A stretch of 64,000 nt of DNA from Hyphomicrobium sp. (GTDB lineage Bacteria; Pseudomonadota; Alphaproteobacteria; Rhizobiales; Hyphomicrobiaceae), in contig JADJVG010000003.1 in the NCBI GenBank assembly GCA_016716675.1, forward strand, positions 230,961 to 294,960. Reading direction: 5' to 3'. Positions 1 through 8,809 of this stretch are shown here, one piece after another. The number at the start of each line of letters is the position of its first letter. Position 1 is the first letter of the stretch. Under the pieces are notes generated by a model, which was not told where the DNA came from, ran no database searches, and saw nothing but the letters and a program-made list of their open reading frames with translations. A program made the position numbers and the translations under genes.

Positions 1-642
1 GCGCAGGCGGCCAAGGCCGCGCAACAACTGTTCGACATCTGCTGAGCCGCCGCTGCGTTCGAGTTCGCGCATGATTTCACGCGCCGCCGTTTCGGCTTCG
101 CGCAACTGATCCGGCGGGATGGACCGGACGAGATCCGGAATGGCCGCCGGCAAATCGTCGGGCAGGGGTAGGTCCGGTGTAACGCCGCGATGTGGGGCTG
201 GCGGTTCAATGACGAGCGTTGGTTTTTCAACGGTCGTTTCGACTTGAACCGCAAGTTCGCTGACCCCGACGATGCCGAGGATCGACGTCGGTACGGTTGT
301 GTCCATTTTGATCGTTAGCGCAGTGTCTTCAGGCGCAAACGTCAACATGAAATCAAGGTCGCGGCGATCTTCCGGAAGATTGGTGCGCAGGTAGCCGCGC
401 ACGGCGCGCTCGATTTCGGTATGCGGTGCGCCGAGCATTCGCGCACCAGCGGTTGCGGCGGCATCGGCGGCGCTTTGGATGTCGGATCGGGTGCCCTGGG
501 CGCGGGCGTAGTCGAGACCTGCAAGGCCGAGGCCGAGCACGGGAACGGCAAGCATCGCAAACAGGACGGCGGTGGTGCCGCGCGTATCGCAAACAAACCG
601 GCCGGCTAAAACGCGCAAGCGTGACAGGTGTGAAGCGTTCAT
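1..642 (-). CDS. TadE/TadG-like pilus assembly protein (partial, 3' end outside window)
   Basis: This reading frame stays open from an ATG at 642 to the left edge, so only the first 214 residues are present. Residues about 20-45 form one hydrophobic segment (TAVLFAMLAVPVLGLGLAGLDYA), cut here to its core AVLFAMLAVPVLGLGLAG, followed by DIQSAADAAATAGAR. A single N-terminal anchor followed by this alanine-rich helix is the hallmark of Tad-like proteins (TadE/TadG, PF13400) of Flp/Tad pilus secretion systems. The rest would be extracytoplasmic; a proline-rich stretch follows at about 140-160. An AAGGA sequence lies 8-10 bases before the ATG. No other tad genes are in the window, so the assignment rests on the N-terminus. 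It could be an orphan pilin-like or von Willebrand-associated Tad protein. Confidence 0.65.
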   Translation of the reverse strand, partial: MNASHLSRLRVLAGRFVCDTRGTTAVLFAMLAVPVLGLGLAGLDYARAQGTRSDIQSAADAAATAGARMLGAPHTEIERAVRGYLRTNLPEDRRDLDFMLTFAPEDTALTIKMDTTVPTSILGIVGVSELAVQVETTVEKPTLVIEPPAPHRGVTPDLPLPDDLPAAIPDLVRSIPPDQLREAETAAREIMRELERSGGSADVEQLLRGLGRLR

Positions 643-821
643 CCGCGCGCGTCCTTGCTATGGTTCCGGGGCAGCAGCGTTGCCGGAAAGTGGGTAACAA
701 GCCGTTGCATTGCGGACGCTCGGCGTCGCTCCGCCGGAAGCATGGCTAATGGAGTGTTGACGAGCGTTCCGATCGGGCGCGCGGCGCAGGCGGCGATGGT
801 TGGCGGACCTTCGCCAAGCAC

Positions 822-1778
822 TCAGGTCGAGAAGAACTCCGGCCCGGCGCCGGCGATCAGGGAATCGGGTTTGCCGATTGCTTTCAAATCGCGGCCTTCG
901 TAGTCGATCGCCAGCAGAACAGCACGGATCGTCTCAAGCCGTGCGCGCCGTTGGTCATTGGCGCGGATCACGAGCCAGGGTGCGGTCGTTGTGTGGGTGA
1001 AGCGGAACATTTCGACCTGCGCTTGCGAATAGGCGTCAAATTTATTCAGCGCGGCGATATCGACGTCCGACAATTTCCATTGCTTGAGCGGATCGTGGCG
1101 GCGTTCATGGAAGCGCTTCAGCTGCATCTCGCGGCCCATCGACAAGTAGAACTTGAAGAAGCGGATGCTGTCGCGAACCAGAAGCCCTTCAAATTCCGGC
1201 GCTTCGCGCAGGAACGTTGCCAGTTGATTGGCGTCGCAGAAGCCCATGACCTGCTCGACGCCGGCGCGATTGTACCAGGAGCGATCGAACAGGACGATTT
1301 CACCCGCGGTCGGCAAATGCACGGCATAACGCTGGAAATACAGTTGCCCGCGTTCCGTTTCTGTCGGCTTCGGCAGCGCCACGGCGCGCGTGTGGCGCGG
1401 GTTGAGATACTCGGTGAACGCCTTGATGCAGGAGCCTTTGCCGGCGCCGTCGCGGCCTTCGTAGAGAATGAGAATGCGGCCGCGCGTTTTGATGTTGTGG
1501 GTTTGCAGCTTGGCGAGCTCAATTTGCAGCGCATGCAGCTGCTCGTCGTAGTCCTCGCGCTTCAAGCGCTTGTCATACGGGTAGCCGCCCGAGCGCATGG
1601 CGGCGTCATCCAGGTCTTCCGGAAACTTGGGGTCGTCGAGCGAAAAGCCCTTCGGCAATGCGGTCGATTTTGTGGTTGCGACCGTTTGAGCCGCGCTTGC
1701 TGCCGGGGCCTGAGCAGGAGGCTCGACCGCCGATGCCGGGCTGGACTTCTTGCCGTTGTTGTCTTTGTTTTTTGCCAT
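822..1778 (-). CDS. ppk2: Polyphosphate kinase 2 family protein
   Basis: PPK2 transfers phosphate between polyphosphate and nucleoside mono- or diphosphates in the cytoplasm. The 318-aa product has Walker A GRDGAGKG at 108-115 and the Walker B region FDRSWYNRAGVE at 164-175. A lid segment rich in K/R/E (KPTETERGQLYFQRY) lies between them. These are PPK2 signatures, and the length fits a single-domain enzyme with an extra N-terminal tail. Residues 1-45 are Ala/Pro/Lys-rich and probably disordered. Many PPK2 proteins have Ala before the second Gly of the P-loop (GRDAAGKG); this one has Gly. The gene lies downstream of gcrA on the same strand, separated by a strong terminator hairpin, so it probably has its own promoter. 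Substrate preference (ADP/GDP or NMP) cannot be read from the sequence. Confidence 0.93.
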   Translation of the reverse strand: MAKNKDNNGKKSSPASAVEPPAQAPAASAAQTVATTKSTALPKGFSLDDPKFPEDLDDAAMRSGGYPYDKRLKREDYDEQLHALQIELAKLQTHNIKTRGRILILYEGRDGAGKGSCIKAFTEYLNPRHTRAVALPKPTETERGQLYFQRYAVHLPTAGEIVLFDRSWYNRAGVEQVMGFCDANQLATFLREAPEFEGLLVRDSIRFFKFYLSMGREMQLKRFHERRHDPLKQWKLSDVDIAALNKFDAYSQAQVEMFRFTHTTTAPWLVIRANDQRRARLETIRAVLLAIDYEGRDLKAIGKPDSLIAGAGPEFFST

Positions 1779-1856
1779 GGCCCGGTGGTCCTTGTGGTCG
1801 AACGCACCAGCAGCCTAGCACGTCCGTTTTCGTGTGGTCAGCGCTGCTGCCAAAAC

Positions 1857-1898
1857 AAAGAAGACCGGCAGCTTCCCCCGAAGCCACCGGTCTTCTTT
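1857..1898 (-). terminator. Intrinsic terminator downstream of gcrA
   Basis: A 12-base perfect inverted repeat (AAAGAAGACCGG and its complement) encloses a loop. On the minus strand it is followed by a T-rich tail (TTCTTTGTTTTGG). It lies between the gcrA stop and the ppk2 start and should end the gcrA transcript. Confidence 0.75.
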
Positions 1899-1946
1899 CC
1901 CCCGCCGCCGCCGAAACCCCCCGGTCCGGCGACGTTTTCGAATGTG

Positions 1947-2495
1947 TTATGCCCGCTCTTTGGCCGGTACCGCCGACGTGATGGCGATCGGCATTTCGAC
2001 TTCGGTGCGCTCGCGGCGGCGCGGAACGGCCGGCTGGAAGGCGCGGCGCGCGTGGTGCTCGCAATAGGGCAGGCCAAGTACTTTGGTCTTGCCGCAGAAG
2101 TGGAAGTCAGCCATTTGCGGATCGCCGATCGGCCAGCGGCAGCTGCACTCGGTCAGCGACTGAATGGTTTTGCGCTCGGCGACTGGAATGACCAGCTCTT
2201 CGGCGGGCGGAACATAGGCCTCGCCTTCACCTGTGAAGAGGCCGCGAACCGCCGGGTTTCCGGCAACTGCAAAGCGCGGTTTGTTGGCCGCTCGTTTGAC
2301 GTTGGCCATGCGCTGGCGCGGACGGTGCGTTTTCATGCGCGATGTGGTGGCGCGACCCGAGAGGCCAAGGCGATGGACCTTGCCGATGACGGCATTGCGC
2401 GTGACGCTTCCGAGCCGTCCGGCGATCTGACTGGCGCTCAGCCCTTCCGACCAGAGCTTCTTTAAAAGCTCAACCCGTTCATCGTTCCAAGACAT
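1947..2495 (-). CDS. gcrA: Cell cycle regulator GcrA
   Basis: GcrA is an alphaproteobacterial transcription factor that binds sigma-70 holoenzyme and responds to CcrM methylation (GANTC) to control cell-cycle genes. The 182-aa product begins MSWNDERVELLKKLW, the conserved start of the helix-turn-helix domain (about 1-45, with SASQIAGRLG and TRNAVIGKVHRLGL). The C-terminal sigma-interacting part has CRWPIGDP, FHFCG and YCEHH. The ATG at 2495 was chosen because family members start there. The reading frame runs upstream to 2693 but that segment is unlike the family. GGGAG precedes the ATG by about 10 bases. Confidence 0.95.
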   Translation of the reverse strand: MSWNDERVELLKKLWSEGLSASQIAGRLGSVTRNAVIGKVHRLGLSGRATTSRMKTHRPRQRMANVKRAANKPRFAVAGNPAVRGLFTGEGEAYVPPAEELVIPVAERKTIQSLTECSCRWPIGDPQMADFHFCGKTKVLGLPYCEHHARRAFQPAVPRRRERTEVEMPIAITSAVPAKERA

Positions 2496-2997
2496 CCGTC
2501 GATCGCTCCCTGTCGAGCCGCGTGAAAATGCGGCGGTGCGCCCCCCGGCGCCCGCAGTCAGACGGCAACGATCGCGAACCTGTTGCAGCGTGCGAGAACG
2601 CACGCGACAGCAAGGGACGCGGATCCCAGCCGGGTACAAACGCATGAACATGGAAACGCAGAACAGACGTGCCGGGAGACGCGGGCTGCCCACAACTGGG
2701 GCACCCTAGGGCACGGACGGACCGAACTCACAGACGAGGGGGAGCCACCAGAAACAGGGGCATCGCCACATCTCGTGGACCGTCGAGGAGGAAATTACTA
2801 CAGGCTGAATCCCGTCTACAAGGCGAGCTTCGTATTGTCAGGGGCATTGACAGGGAGACGTTGCTTCAACGCCACAGAATGATTCGAGTGGTGGATAAGG
2901 TTTGCGGTATTGGCGCGCGCTGGTGGCAATTCCACTCCTGGGCGGGTGGACATGCGCCGGCCCTTATGTTTCCGGCGGTTTCTGCGGGTCCTGCGCG
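2496..2997. other. Intergenic region between gcrA and the argD promoter
   Basis: About 500 bases without a convincing gene. Two overlapping plus-strand ORFs here (99 and 110 codons) have no recognisable domain, atypical composition and no clear ribosome-binding site. It must hold the gcrA promoter. A TTGACA at 2847-2852 has no good -10 at 17 bases. No tRNA or known structured RNA was recognised. Confidence 0.5.
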
Positions 2998-3026
2998 TTG
3001 ACAGACTTTCGTATGCACATTATCAA
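2998..3026 (+). promoter_or_regulatory. Probable sigma-70 promoter for argD
   Basis: A perfect -35 box TTGACA (2998-3003) is separated by exactly 17 bases from TATCAA (3021-3026), a 4/6 match to the -10 consensus. Transcription would start near 3033, about 58 bases before the argD ATG. Confidence 0.6.
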
Positions 3027-3038
3027 TAGTTGTAACGG

Positions 3039-3061
3039 GCCGCCAGAATTGGCGGCTTTTT
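3039..3061 (+). terminator. Terminator-like hairpin in the argD leader
   Basis: A 7-base stem (GCCGCCA/TGGCGGC) with a GAAT loop is followed by five Ts, between the proposed promoter and the argD start. It may end an upstream transcript, or act as a 5' stem-loop or attenuator of argD. No leader peptide or antiterminator was identified. Confidence 0.55.
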
Positions 3062-3090
3062 GATTTTCTGCACGAGGACGAGCGTTCCCA

Positions 3091-4341
3091 ATGTCTGGGT
3101 CACACGCGGCGCATTCGGGGAAATCCGAGCCCGCCGCTACCGCGCAGGGCAAACCTTCTGAAGCCGTGATGGGCACATATGCTCGTCAGGACGTGGTTTT
3201 TGCGCGCGGCGAAGGTTCGTGGCTCTATACAACTTCAGGCGACAAGTATCTCGACTTCGGCTCCGGCGTTGCGGTTAACGCGCTGGGTCATGCGCATCCG
3301 CGACTGGTGGCGGCGCTGACGGAGCAGGCGCAGAAACTCTGGCACACCTCAAACCTCTACCGCGTTGAAGGCCAGGAAGCGCTGGCTGGGCAGTTGACCG
3401 AGCTGACGTTCGCCGAGCGCATCTTCTTCTGCAATTCGGGCGCTGAGGCCTGTGAAGGCGCGATCAAGGTTGCGCGCCGCTATCAGTACGTCTCGGGGCA
3501 TCCCGAACGCTGGCGCATCATTACGTTCCGCGGCGCCTTCCATGGCCGCACGCTGGCGACGTTGGCGGCCGGCGGCAACGACAAATACCTCGAAGGCTTC
3601 GGTCCCGAAGCGGATGGTTTCGATCACGTCACATTCGGCGATCACGAGGGCTTGGAAACAGCCATCGGTCCTGAAACAGCGGCGATCATGGTTGAGCCGA
3701 TCCAGGGTGAAGGCGGTATCCGGTCAATCCCGAAGCAATGCCTGATCGGTCTGCGCGAACTTTGCGACAAACACGGATTGTTGCTCGTGTTCGACGAAGT
3801 TCAAACGGGCGTCGGCCGCACGGGCAAGCTGTTCGCGCATGAATGGGCCGGCATCACGCCGGATGTCATGGCGATTGCGAAGGGCCTCGGCGGCGGTTTT
3901 CCGGTCGGCGCGGTGCTGGCGACGGCGGAAGCAGCCAAGGGCATGACGCCCGGCACGCATGGATCGACATTCGGTGGCAATCCGCTGGCGATGTCGGTTG
4001 CGCGTGAAGTTATCGCGATTGTCAGCGAGCCGGAATTCCTCGATGCCGTGCAGGCGCGGGCGTTGCGTTTGAAACAGGGGCTCGCCCGCCTCAAGGACCT
4101 CTATCCCGATCTTGTCGAAGACCTGCGCGGCGAAGGTCTGTTGACCGGGCTCAAGTTGAAGGCGCGCGTGCAACCGGCGCAGGTCGTCAAGGCGGCGACC
4201 GCTGAAAAACTGCTGCTCGTGGGCGCCGGCGATAATACGGTGCGCGTGATGCCACCCCTCAACGTCACCGATGCCGACCTTGCCGAAGGCGTCGAACGCC
4301 TGTCGCGTGCTCTCGCGCACGTTTCGAAATCTCTATCTTGA
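3091..4341 (+). CDS. argD: Acetylornithine aminotransferase
   Basis: ArgD is a PLP-dependent class III aminotransferase. It makes N-acetylornithine from N-acetylglutamate semialdehyde in arginine biosynthesis, and often also serves lysine (DapC activity). The 416-aa product has FFCNSGAEA (112-120), VEPIQGEGG (201-209), the cofactor aspartate D235 in FDEVQTG and the Schiff-base lysine K264 in AIAKGLGGG. The ATG at 3091 gives an N-terminal tail of about 26 residues before MGTYAR, where many homologs begin, so an internal start at 3169 is possible. Its stop codon abuts the argF start, indicating an operon with argF and hslO. Confidence 0.96.
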   Translation: MSGSHAAHSGKSEPAATAQGKPSEAVMGTYARQDVVFARGEGSWLYTTSGDKYLDFGSGVAVNALGHAHPRLVAALTEQAQKLWHTSNLYRVEGQEALAGQLTELTFAERIFFCNSGAEACEGAIKVARRYQYVSGHPERWRIITFRGAFHGRTLATLAAGGNDKYLEGFGPEADGFDHVTFGDHEGLETAIGPETAAIMVEPIQGEGGIRSIPKQCLIGLRELCDKHGLLLVFDEVQTGVGRTGKLFAHEWAGITPDVMAIAKGLGGGFPVGAVLATAEAAKGMTPGTHGSTFGGNPLAMSVAREVIAIVSEPEFLDAVQARALRLKQGLARLKDLYPDLVEDLRGEGLLTGLKLKARVQPAQVVKAATAEKLLLVGAGDNTVRVMPPLNVTDADLAEGVERLSRALAHVSKSLS

Positions 4342-5301
4342 ATGTCTCAGCCAACCGAAGCGCACCTCATGGCCCAAAAATCATCTCCACGGCATTTCAT
4401 CGATATTTCGGACCACGATCCGAAAACCCTGCGCCGCATCATCGACGCCGCGCATGCGATGAAGAAAGCCGGCAAAAAAGTGCCGGCCAATCTCCGGCCA
4501 AAAGGCATCGAAGACGCTAATCTCGTGATGATCTTCGAGAAGCCGTCAACGCGCACGCGGGTGTCGTTCGACATTGCCATGCGCCAACTTGGCGGCGGCG
4601 CGCTGTCGCTCAATCACACCGATCTGCAGCTCGGACGCGGTGAATCGGTGGCCGACACGGCGCGCGTGTTATCGCGCTATGCCGACGCCATCATGATCCG
4701 CGCTAACGCGCACGCGACGGTGCTCGGCCTCGCTGAGTATGCGACGATCCCGGTCATCAATGGGTTGACCGAGAAAAGCCATCCCTGCCAGATTATGGCC
4801 GATATTCAGACATTTGAAGAGCACCTCGGCCCGATTAAAGGCCGCACCGTCGCTTGGGTGGGTGATGGCAACAACGTCGCCGTGTCGTGGATGCATGCTG
4901 CCGCCCGCTTTGGCTTCACGCTGCATCTCGCGTGCCCGAAGTCGCTGTATCCGGAAGACGCGGCGCTCGATTGGGCGCGTTCGGAAAAGGCCGCCGTTTC
5001 GGTCTGCGATGATCCTGAAAAGGCCGTGCGCGGCGCCGATTGCGTGGTCACCGATACCTGGGTGTCGATGGGGCAGTCGGATGCTGCCAAACGCAAGAAG
5101 ACGCTGGCGCCATTCGCCGTTGATGCCAAACTGATGAGCAAGGCCGCCAAGGGCGCGATCTTCATGCATTGTCTGCCGGCGTACCGCGGCCATGAAGTGA
5201 CCGCCGAAGTACTAGACGGCCCGCAATCCGTGATCTGGGACGAAGCCGAAAATCGCCTGCATGCGCAGAAGGCTATTCTGGCCTGGTGTCTTGGCGCGTA
5301 A
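4342..5301 (+). CDS. argF: Ornithine carbamoyltransferase
   Basis: ArgF condenses ornithine and carbamoyl phosphate to citrulline. All diagnostic motifs are present in 319 aa: the carbamoyl-phosphate loop STRTR at 69-73, HPCQ at 147-150 and HCLP near 275. The first ATG directly follows the argD stop. A second in-frame ATG nine codons on (4369, MAQKSSPRHF) gives a length closer to many homologs. Close packing means translation is probably coupled to argD. Conserved order argD-argF-hslO is common in the Hyphomicrobiales. Confidence 0.97.
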   Translation: MSQPTEAHLMAQKSSPRHFIDISDHDPKTLRRIIDAAHAMKKAGKKVPANLRPKGIEDANLVMIFEKPSTRTRVSFDIAMRQLGGGALSLNHTDLQLGRGESVADTARVLSRYADAIMIRANAHATVLGLAEYATIPVINGLTEKSHPCQIMADIQTFEEHLGPIKGRTVAWVGDGNNVAVSWMHAAARFGFTLHLACPKSLYPEDAALDWARSEKAAVSVCDDPEKAVRGADCVVTDTWVSMGQSDAAKRKKTLAPFAVDAKLMSKAAKGAIFMHCLPAYRGHEVTAEVLDGPQSVIWDEAENRLHAQKAILAWCLGA

Positions 5302-5386
5302 CGGTGCCTTGGGGCGTAACCCGAAACGACGATCGCGCGGCGATTAGAATCGCGTGCACGCACAGTACCAGCGAGGAGCATGACGC

Positions 5387-6357
5387 ATGGCCGGTCCGGC
5401 ACCATCGCCAGCGGTGCTGAATTTACCCGCCGATGACTGTGTCATCGTCTTTCGCACCGAACGCTCCGGCGTTTACGGACGCTTGGTGCGGCTCGGAGCC
5501 GTTGCACAAAACATTCTGAAGCCGCACGCCTTGCCGGCGGTTGCGGCAACGCCGCTCGGTGAAGCCGTCGCACTCGCCGCCTTGCTCGGCTCGGCGTTGC
5601 CGGAACGCGGCAACATCGCGGTTCAGACGAAAACCAACGGCATCGTCTCGATGCTCTACGCCGATTGCGAAGCGCCGGGCCAGCTGCGCGGCTATGCGCG
5701 CTGTGACGCGGGCACGCTGGCGGCGCTGACCGCAAGCGGCGAACCTCTCAACGCGGAAAACCTGATCGGCGCCGGGCATCTGGCGTTCACCATTGATATG
5801 CAAGGTGATGCTGCGCCCTACCAGGGCGTGATTGCGCTTGACGGCGCGACGTTGGCTCAAAGTGCGGCGCACTATTTCGAACAGCGCGAAGCCTTGCCGA
5901 CATTTGTGCGCCTTGCAGTCGCGCAGCACTATGCGGGCGCCCACAACGGTTTGCCGGTGCAATGCAGTGGCGCTGCGGCGGCATCATGATTCAGGACCCA
6001 CAGCCGTCGCGCGATGACGAGAGCAGTGACGCGGCCGATGGTGATGATACGTGGCAGCGCGTGCGTATGTTGACGGCAACGATCGAGGATCATGAATTGC
6101 TCGATCCGGCGCTCACCGCCGAGCGGCTATTGCTGCGCCTATTTCACGAAGAAGGTGTGGTCATCGAACGGGTCGTGCCGCTGCGATCGTATTGCAAATG
6201 CTCGCGCGATAAGATCGCCAAGGTGCTGACGACGTTCGGTGCCGACGATATCCGGGATATGCGTGACGACGCGGGCAACATCACCGTGACGTGTGAATTC
6301 TGCGCCACGAAATACGCTTTCGACGCGGCGGAAATCGCCGCGCTGCAAGCACCGTGA
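5387..6357 (+). pseudogene. hslO: Hsp33 redox chaperone, interrupted by a frameshift
   Basis: Hsp33 is a cytosolic holdase activated by oxidation of a four-cysteine zinc centre. The chaperone domain is in one frame (5387-5989, 200 aa, including ENLIGAGHLAFTID and YQGVIAL). The zinc domain is in another (5962-6357: CKCS and CEFC, all four cysteines). The conserved QWRCGGIMIQ linker is read only in the second frame, so the switch lies near 5958-5965. The span is 971 bases; one added base gives 323 aa, a normal length. Alternatively the two parts could be made separately: ATG 5986 overlaps the TGA of the first part (ATGA), a typical coupling signal. No slippery heptamer is visible. Third gene of the argD-argF operon. 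Confidence 0.85.
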
Positions 6358-6373
6358 GCAACGGTTGCCGTGT

Positions 6374-6904
6374 TTACTGCGACAGCACCTTGTCGCTGCC
6401 GGTCTTTTCGCGCGGATCGCCGCTTTCCGGCTTCTTGCCCGACGTATCGTATTCCGTCTTAGAGCGCGCACCAGCAATCTGATCGCCGCTCAAAACACAA
6501 GTGTTGGCGGTGTCCATCAGCTTGAAGGCCGGGTTCTGGCGATCGACAAACTCGGCACGCGAAACTTTACCGTCGTTGTTGGCGTCAAAGTAGTCATGGT
6601 CAACCGTCTGGAACATGCGGTCCGTCTTGACCATCTCGCTCCACTCGGTGGTGCTGAGCCCATCGTCGCGGTCGGCGTCGGCAGCATTGAAGAGTTCGCT
6701 GGCGTAGGCCTTCCACTCATCGCAGGTCACGGAGTTATCGCGGTTGCGATCCCAGCTTCCTGCCGCCATCAAAAACACGCGGTCCGTTTCCGAGACTTTA
6801 TTGGAGCCCGTAATCGCCCCGATCGAGCTCAATGGTGATGTCGAGCATGCCGCGAGCGGAAGCAGTCCAGCGAATGCGAAAATGGCGGCGGTCGTGCGCA
6901 ACAT
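6374..6904 (-). CDS. EF-hand domain lipoprotein
   Basis: A 176-aa product begins with a lipoprotein signal: MLRTTAAIFAFAGLLPLAAC, where LAAC is the lipobox and C20 the lipidated residue. The mature part has three EF-hand-type loops starting with D-rich segments (DRNRDNSVTCDEW, DADRDDGLSTTEW, DANNDGKVSRAEF), each with Asp at 1, 3, 5 and an acidic residue at 12. It is therefore probably a calcium-binding protein anchored in the envelope. It converges with hslO, 16 bases from its end. The C-terminal 35 residues are charged and probably disordered. The role is unknown; EF-hand lipoproteins are frequent in this order. Confidence 0.8.
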   Translation of the reverse strand: MLRTTAAIFAFAGLLPLAACSTSPLSSIGAITGSNKVSETDRVFLMAAGSWDRNRDNSVTCDEWKAYASELFNAADADRDDGLSTTEWSEMVKTDRMFQTVDHDYFDANNDGKVSRAEFVDRQNPAFKLMDTANTCVLSGDQIAGARSKTEYDTSGKKPESGDPREKTGSDKVLSQ

Positions 6905-7146
6905 GATGCGGGCTCTCGATCAATTGAGGCGGTCGGATGACGAACTATGAGTCTCCTTCCTAGCCGTGAAATTGCGTCCGGCACACGGCAGGGGCCGATT
7001 TTCAAGTGGGAATAGTTTATTCGGCAAGTCGGCTGTCGCTCAGGTGTCACACGCCACTGAGACGCTAACGCTCTAAAATACCTTTGTTTTTGCCTGAATG
7101 GGGCGTGGCGCGCGCGGGATCGGCGCGCTGTACTCCGGGGCGCACC

Positions 7147-8310
7147 TCAACTTTCGGCCCAGTCTCCGAGGCGCTTCAGGAAGCCCATGCATTTGGTCAG
7201 TTGATCGCGTGCCAGCCATTCGTTGGCGGCGTGGGCTTGGGCGATGTCGCCCGGGCCGCAGACGATGGCTTGCGAGCCTGCATCCTGAAAAAGTCCGGCT
7301 TCCGTGGCGTAGGAAACGCCGTGCGTCTTGTTTTGACCGGCGAGCTTCAATGTCAGCGCGACGATCTCGGACTCGGCGCTGACGCCGAAGGGCGGAACGT
7401 TATTGGCGCGCACAATCGAGATGGTAGCTTCCGGCGCGATGCGACGCATCTCCGGCAAGCAATTCTCTTCGGCGAAGGTGATCAAGCGGCGTTCGATCGC
7501 GCTAACGTCGAGGCCAGGAACAGAGCGCACGTCAAAGCCAAACCGGCAGGTCACCGGCACGATGTTGGTTGCCGTGCCGCCGTCGATCCGCGTGACTTGC
7601 AGCGTTGCGTAAGGCGGCTCGAACCGGTCATTTCGCGCTGAAACCGGGAGCTCGGCTTCGATGCGCTCGAGTTCTCCGATCAGCCGCATGGCATAGGTGA
7701 TCGCATTGACGCCGAGGTGGGCCATGCTTGAATGCATGGCGCGGCCGGTCACCTCGACCAGCCAGCGCACAGGCCCCTTATGCGCGTCGACCACCTGCAT
7801 CGAGGTCGGCTCGCCAACGATCGTCAGGCGCGGCTTAGGTAGCGTGCGGCCGAACTCAGCGATCATCGGGCGCACGCCGAGACAGCCGACTTCTTCGTCG
7901 TAAGAGAACGCAAGGTGGATCGGTGTCTTCAGGCGGCGGCGCTTATAATCCGGAACGCTGGCCAAAGCGCAGGCCAAGAACCCCTTCATATCGCACGTTC
8001 CGCGGCCATAGAGGCGGTCGTCGTCACCAATGCGCAGCGTGAACGGATCGCTGTCCCAGATCTGGCCATCAACCGGCACCACATCGGTATGCCCCGACAG
8101 CGCAATGCCGCCGACGTCCTGCGGACCGATGGTTGCGAACAGACAGGCTTTGTCGCCTTCGGGTGAAGCCACGCGCGCCGATAAGACGCCGTGCTGCAAT
8201 AGGTAATCCTCGACGAAGGCGATCAGTTCGAGGTTACTCTTATAGCTGGTCGTGTCGAACGCGACGAGGCGGACGAGAAGCTCTTCGGGCGTGTAAACGG
8301 GGCCGCTCAT
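7147..8310 (-). CDS. argE: Acetylornithine deacetylase
   Basis: ArgE is a zinc M20 peptidase-family enzyme that removes the acetyl group from N-acetylornithine. The 387-aa product has the metal ligands H74 and D76 (GHTDVVP), D107 in GRGTCDMKG, and the catalytic/ligand pair E139-E140 in SYDEEVG. GEPTSMQVVDAHKG is also typical of ArgE, rather than of DapE. It is last in a minus-strand run metZ-apaG-argE, 39 bases after apaG, so it may be transcribed under the SAM-II riboswitch. Dedicated DapE lies at 12139-13311, which supports the ArgE assignment. Confidence 0.92.
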   Translation of the reverse strand: MSGPVYTPEELLVRLVAFDTTSYKSNLELIAFVEDYLLQHGVLSARVASPEGDKACLFATIGPQDVGGIALSGHTDVVPVDGQIWDSDPFTLRIGDDDRLYGRGTCDMKGFLACALASVPDYKRRRLKTPIHLAFSYDEEVGCLGVRPMIAEFGRTLPKPRLTIVGEPTSMQVVDAHKGPVRWLVEVTGRAMHSSMAHLGVNAITYAMRLIGELERIEAELPVSARNDRFEPPYATLQVTRIDGGTATNIVPVTCRFGFDVRSVPGLDVSAIERRLITFAEENCLPEMRRIAPEATISIVRANNVPPFGVSAESEIVALTLKLAGQNKTHGVSYATEAGLFQDAGSQAIVCGPGDIAQAHAANEWLARDQLTKCMGFLKRLGDWAES

Positions 8311-8349
8311 TGGATCTCATGCGTCCGATTCAATATCGACAGGCGCCGC

Positions 8350-8802
8350 TCAATTCATGCTGCGCTGGGTGTAGGGGCTATCGAGCGAAAACGCCGGGAT
8401 CGCGACATCGAACAGTTTTCCGGCCTCATCTTCCATCTGATAGCTGCCCACCATGATACCCTGCGGCGTCTTCAATGGGCAGCCCGATGTGTAGTTGAAC
8501 GATCCCCCCGGCGGAATGGTCGGCGTTTGCCCAACGACGCCGGGGCCGCGTACTTCTTCGGTGCGGCCCATGCCGTCGGTGATCCGCCATACGCGCGTTT
8601 TGAGCTGGACGGTTTCGGTGCCGCCGTTGCTGATCTCGACATCGTAGGACCACACGAAGTGACTGTCCTCGGGGGACGACTGATCGTCGAGATACTTCGG
8701 CTCCACGCGAATGCGGATGCCGCGCGTGATGGCCTCGTAGGCGTGCGCCTCGATATCCTTGACGGCCTTCTTGCGCGGCACGGCCGGGGGGCTCTTCTTC
8801 AT
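8350..8802 (-). CDS. apaG: ApaG protein (Co2+/Mg2+ efflux protein family)
   Basis: ApaG proteins are small single-domain fibronectin III-like folds; the biochemical role is unsettled. The 150-aa product carries the family signatures YDVEISNGG, RVWRITDGMG, GPGVVGQTPTIPPG and GSFNYTSG, with the usual length plus a basic N-terminal tail of about 16 residues (MKKSPPAVPRKKAVKD). It starts 7 bases after the metZ stop, so the two are almost certainly cotranscribed. The metZ-apaG pairing is frequent in Hyphomicrobiales. Confidence 0.95.
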   Translation of the reverse strand: MKKSPPAVPRKKAVKDIEAHAYEAITRGIRIRVEPKYLDDQSSPEDSHFVWSYDVEISNGGTETVQLKTRVWRITDGMGRTEEVRGPGVVGQTPTIPPGGSFNYTSGCPLKTPQGIMVGSYQMEDEAGKLFDVAIPAFSLDSPYTQRSMN

Positions 8803-8809
8803 CTCGGTC

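Noticed and set aside
951..2465. A 504-codon plus-strand ORF opposite ppk2 and gcrA
   Set aside because: It is antisense to two recognisable genes and spans both plus their terminator; long antisense frames are expected in GC-rich DNA.
2583..3001. Two overlapping plus-strand ORFs upstream of argD
   Set aside because: No domain, unlike codon use, no ribosome site, and the second overlaps the argD promoter.
5945..5990. Programmed ribosomal frameshift in hslO
   Set aside because: No slippery heptamer or downstream structure is evident, and other unrelated genes nearby carry similar one-base lesions.
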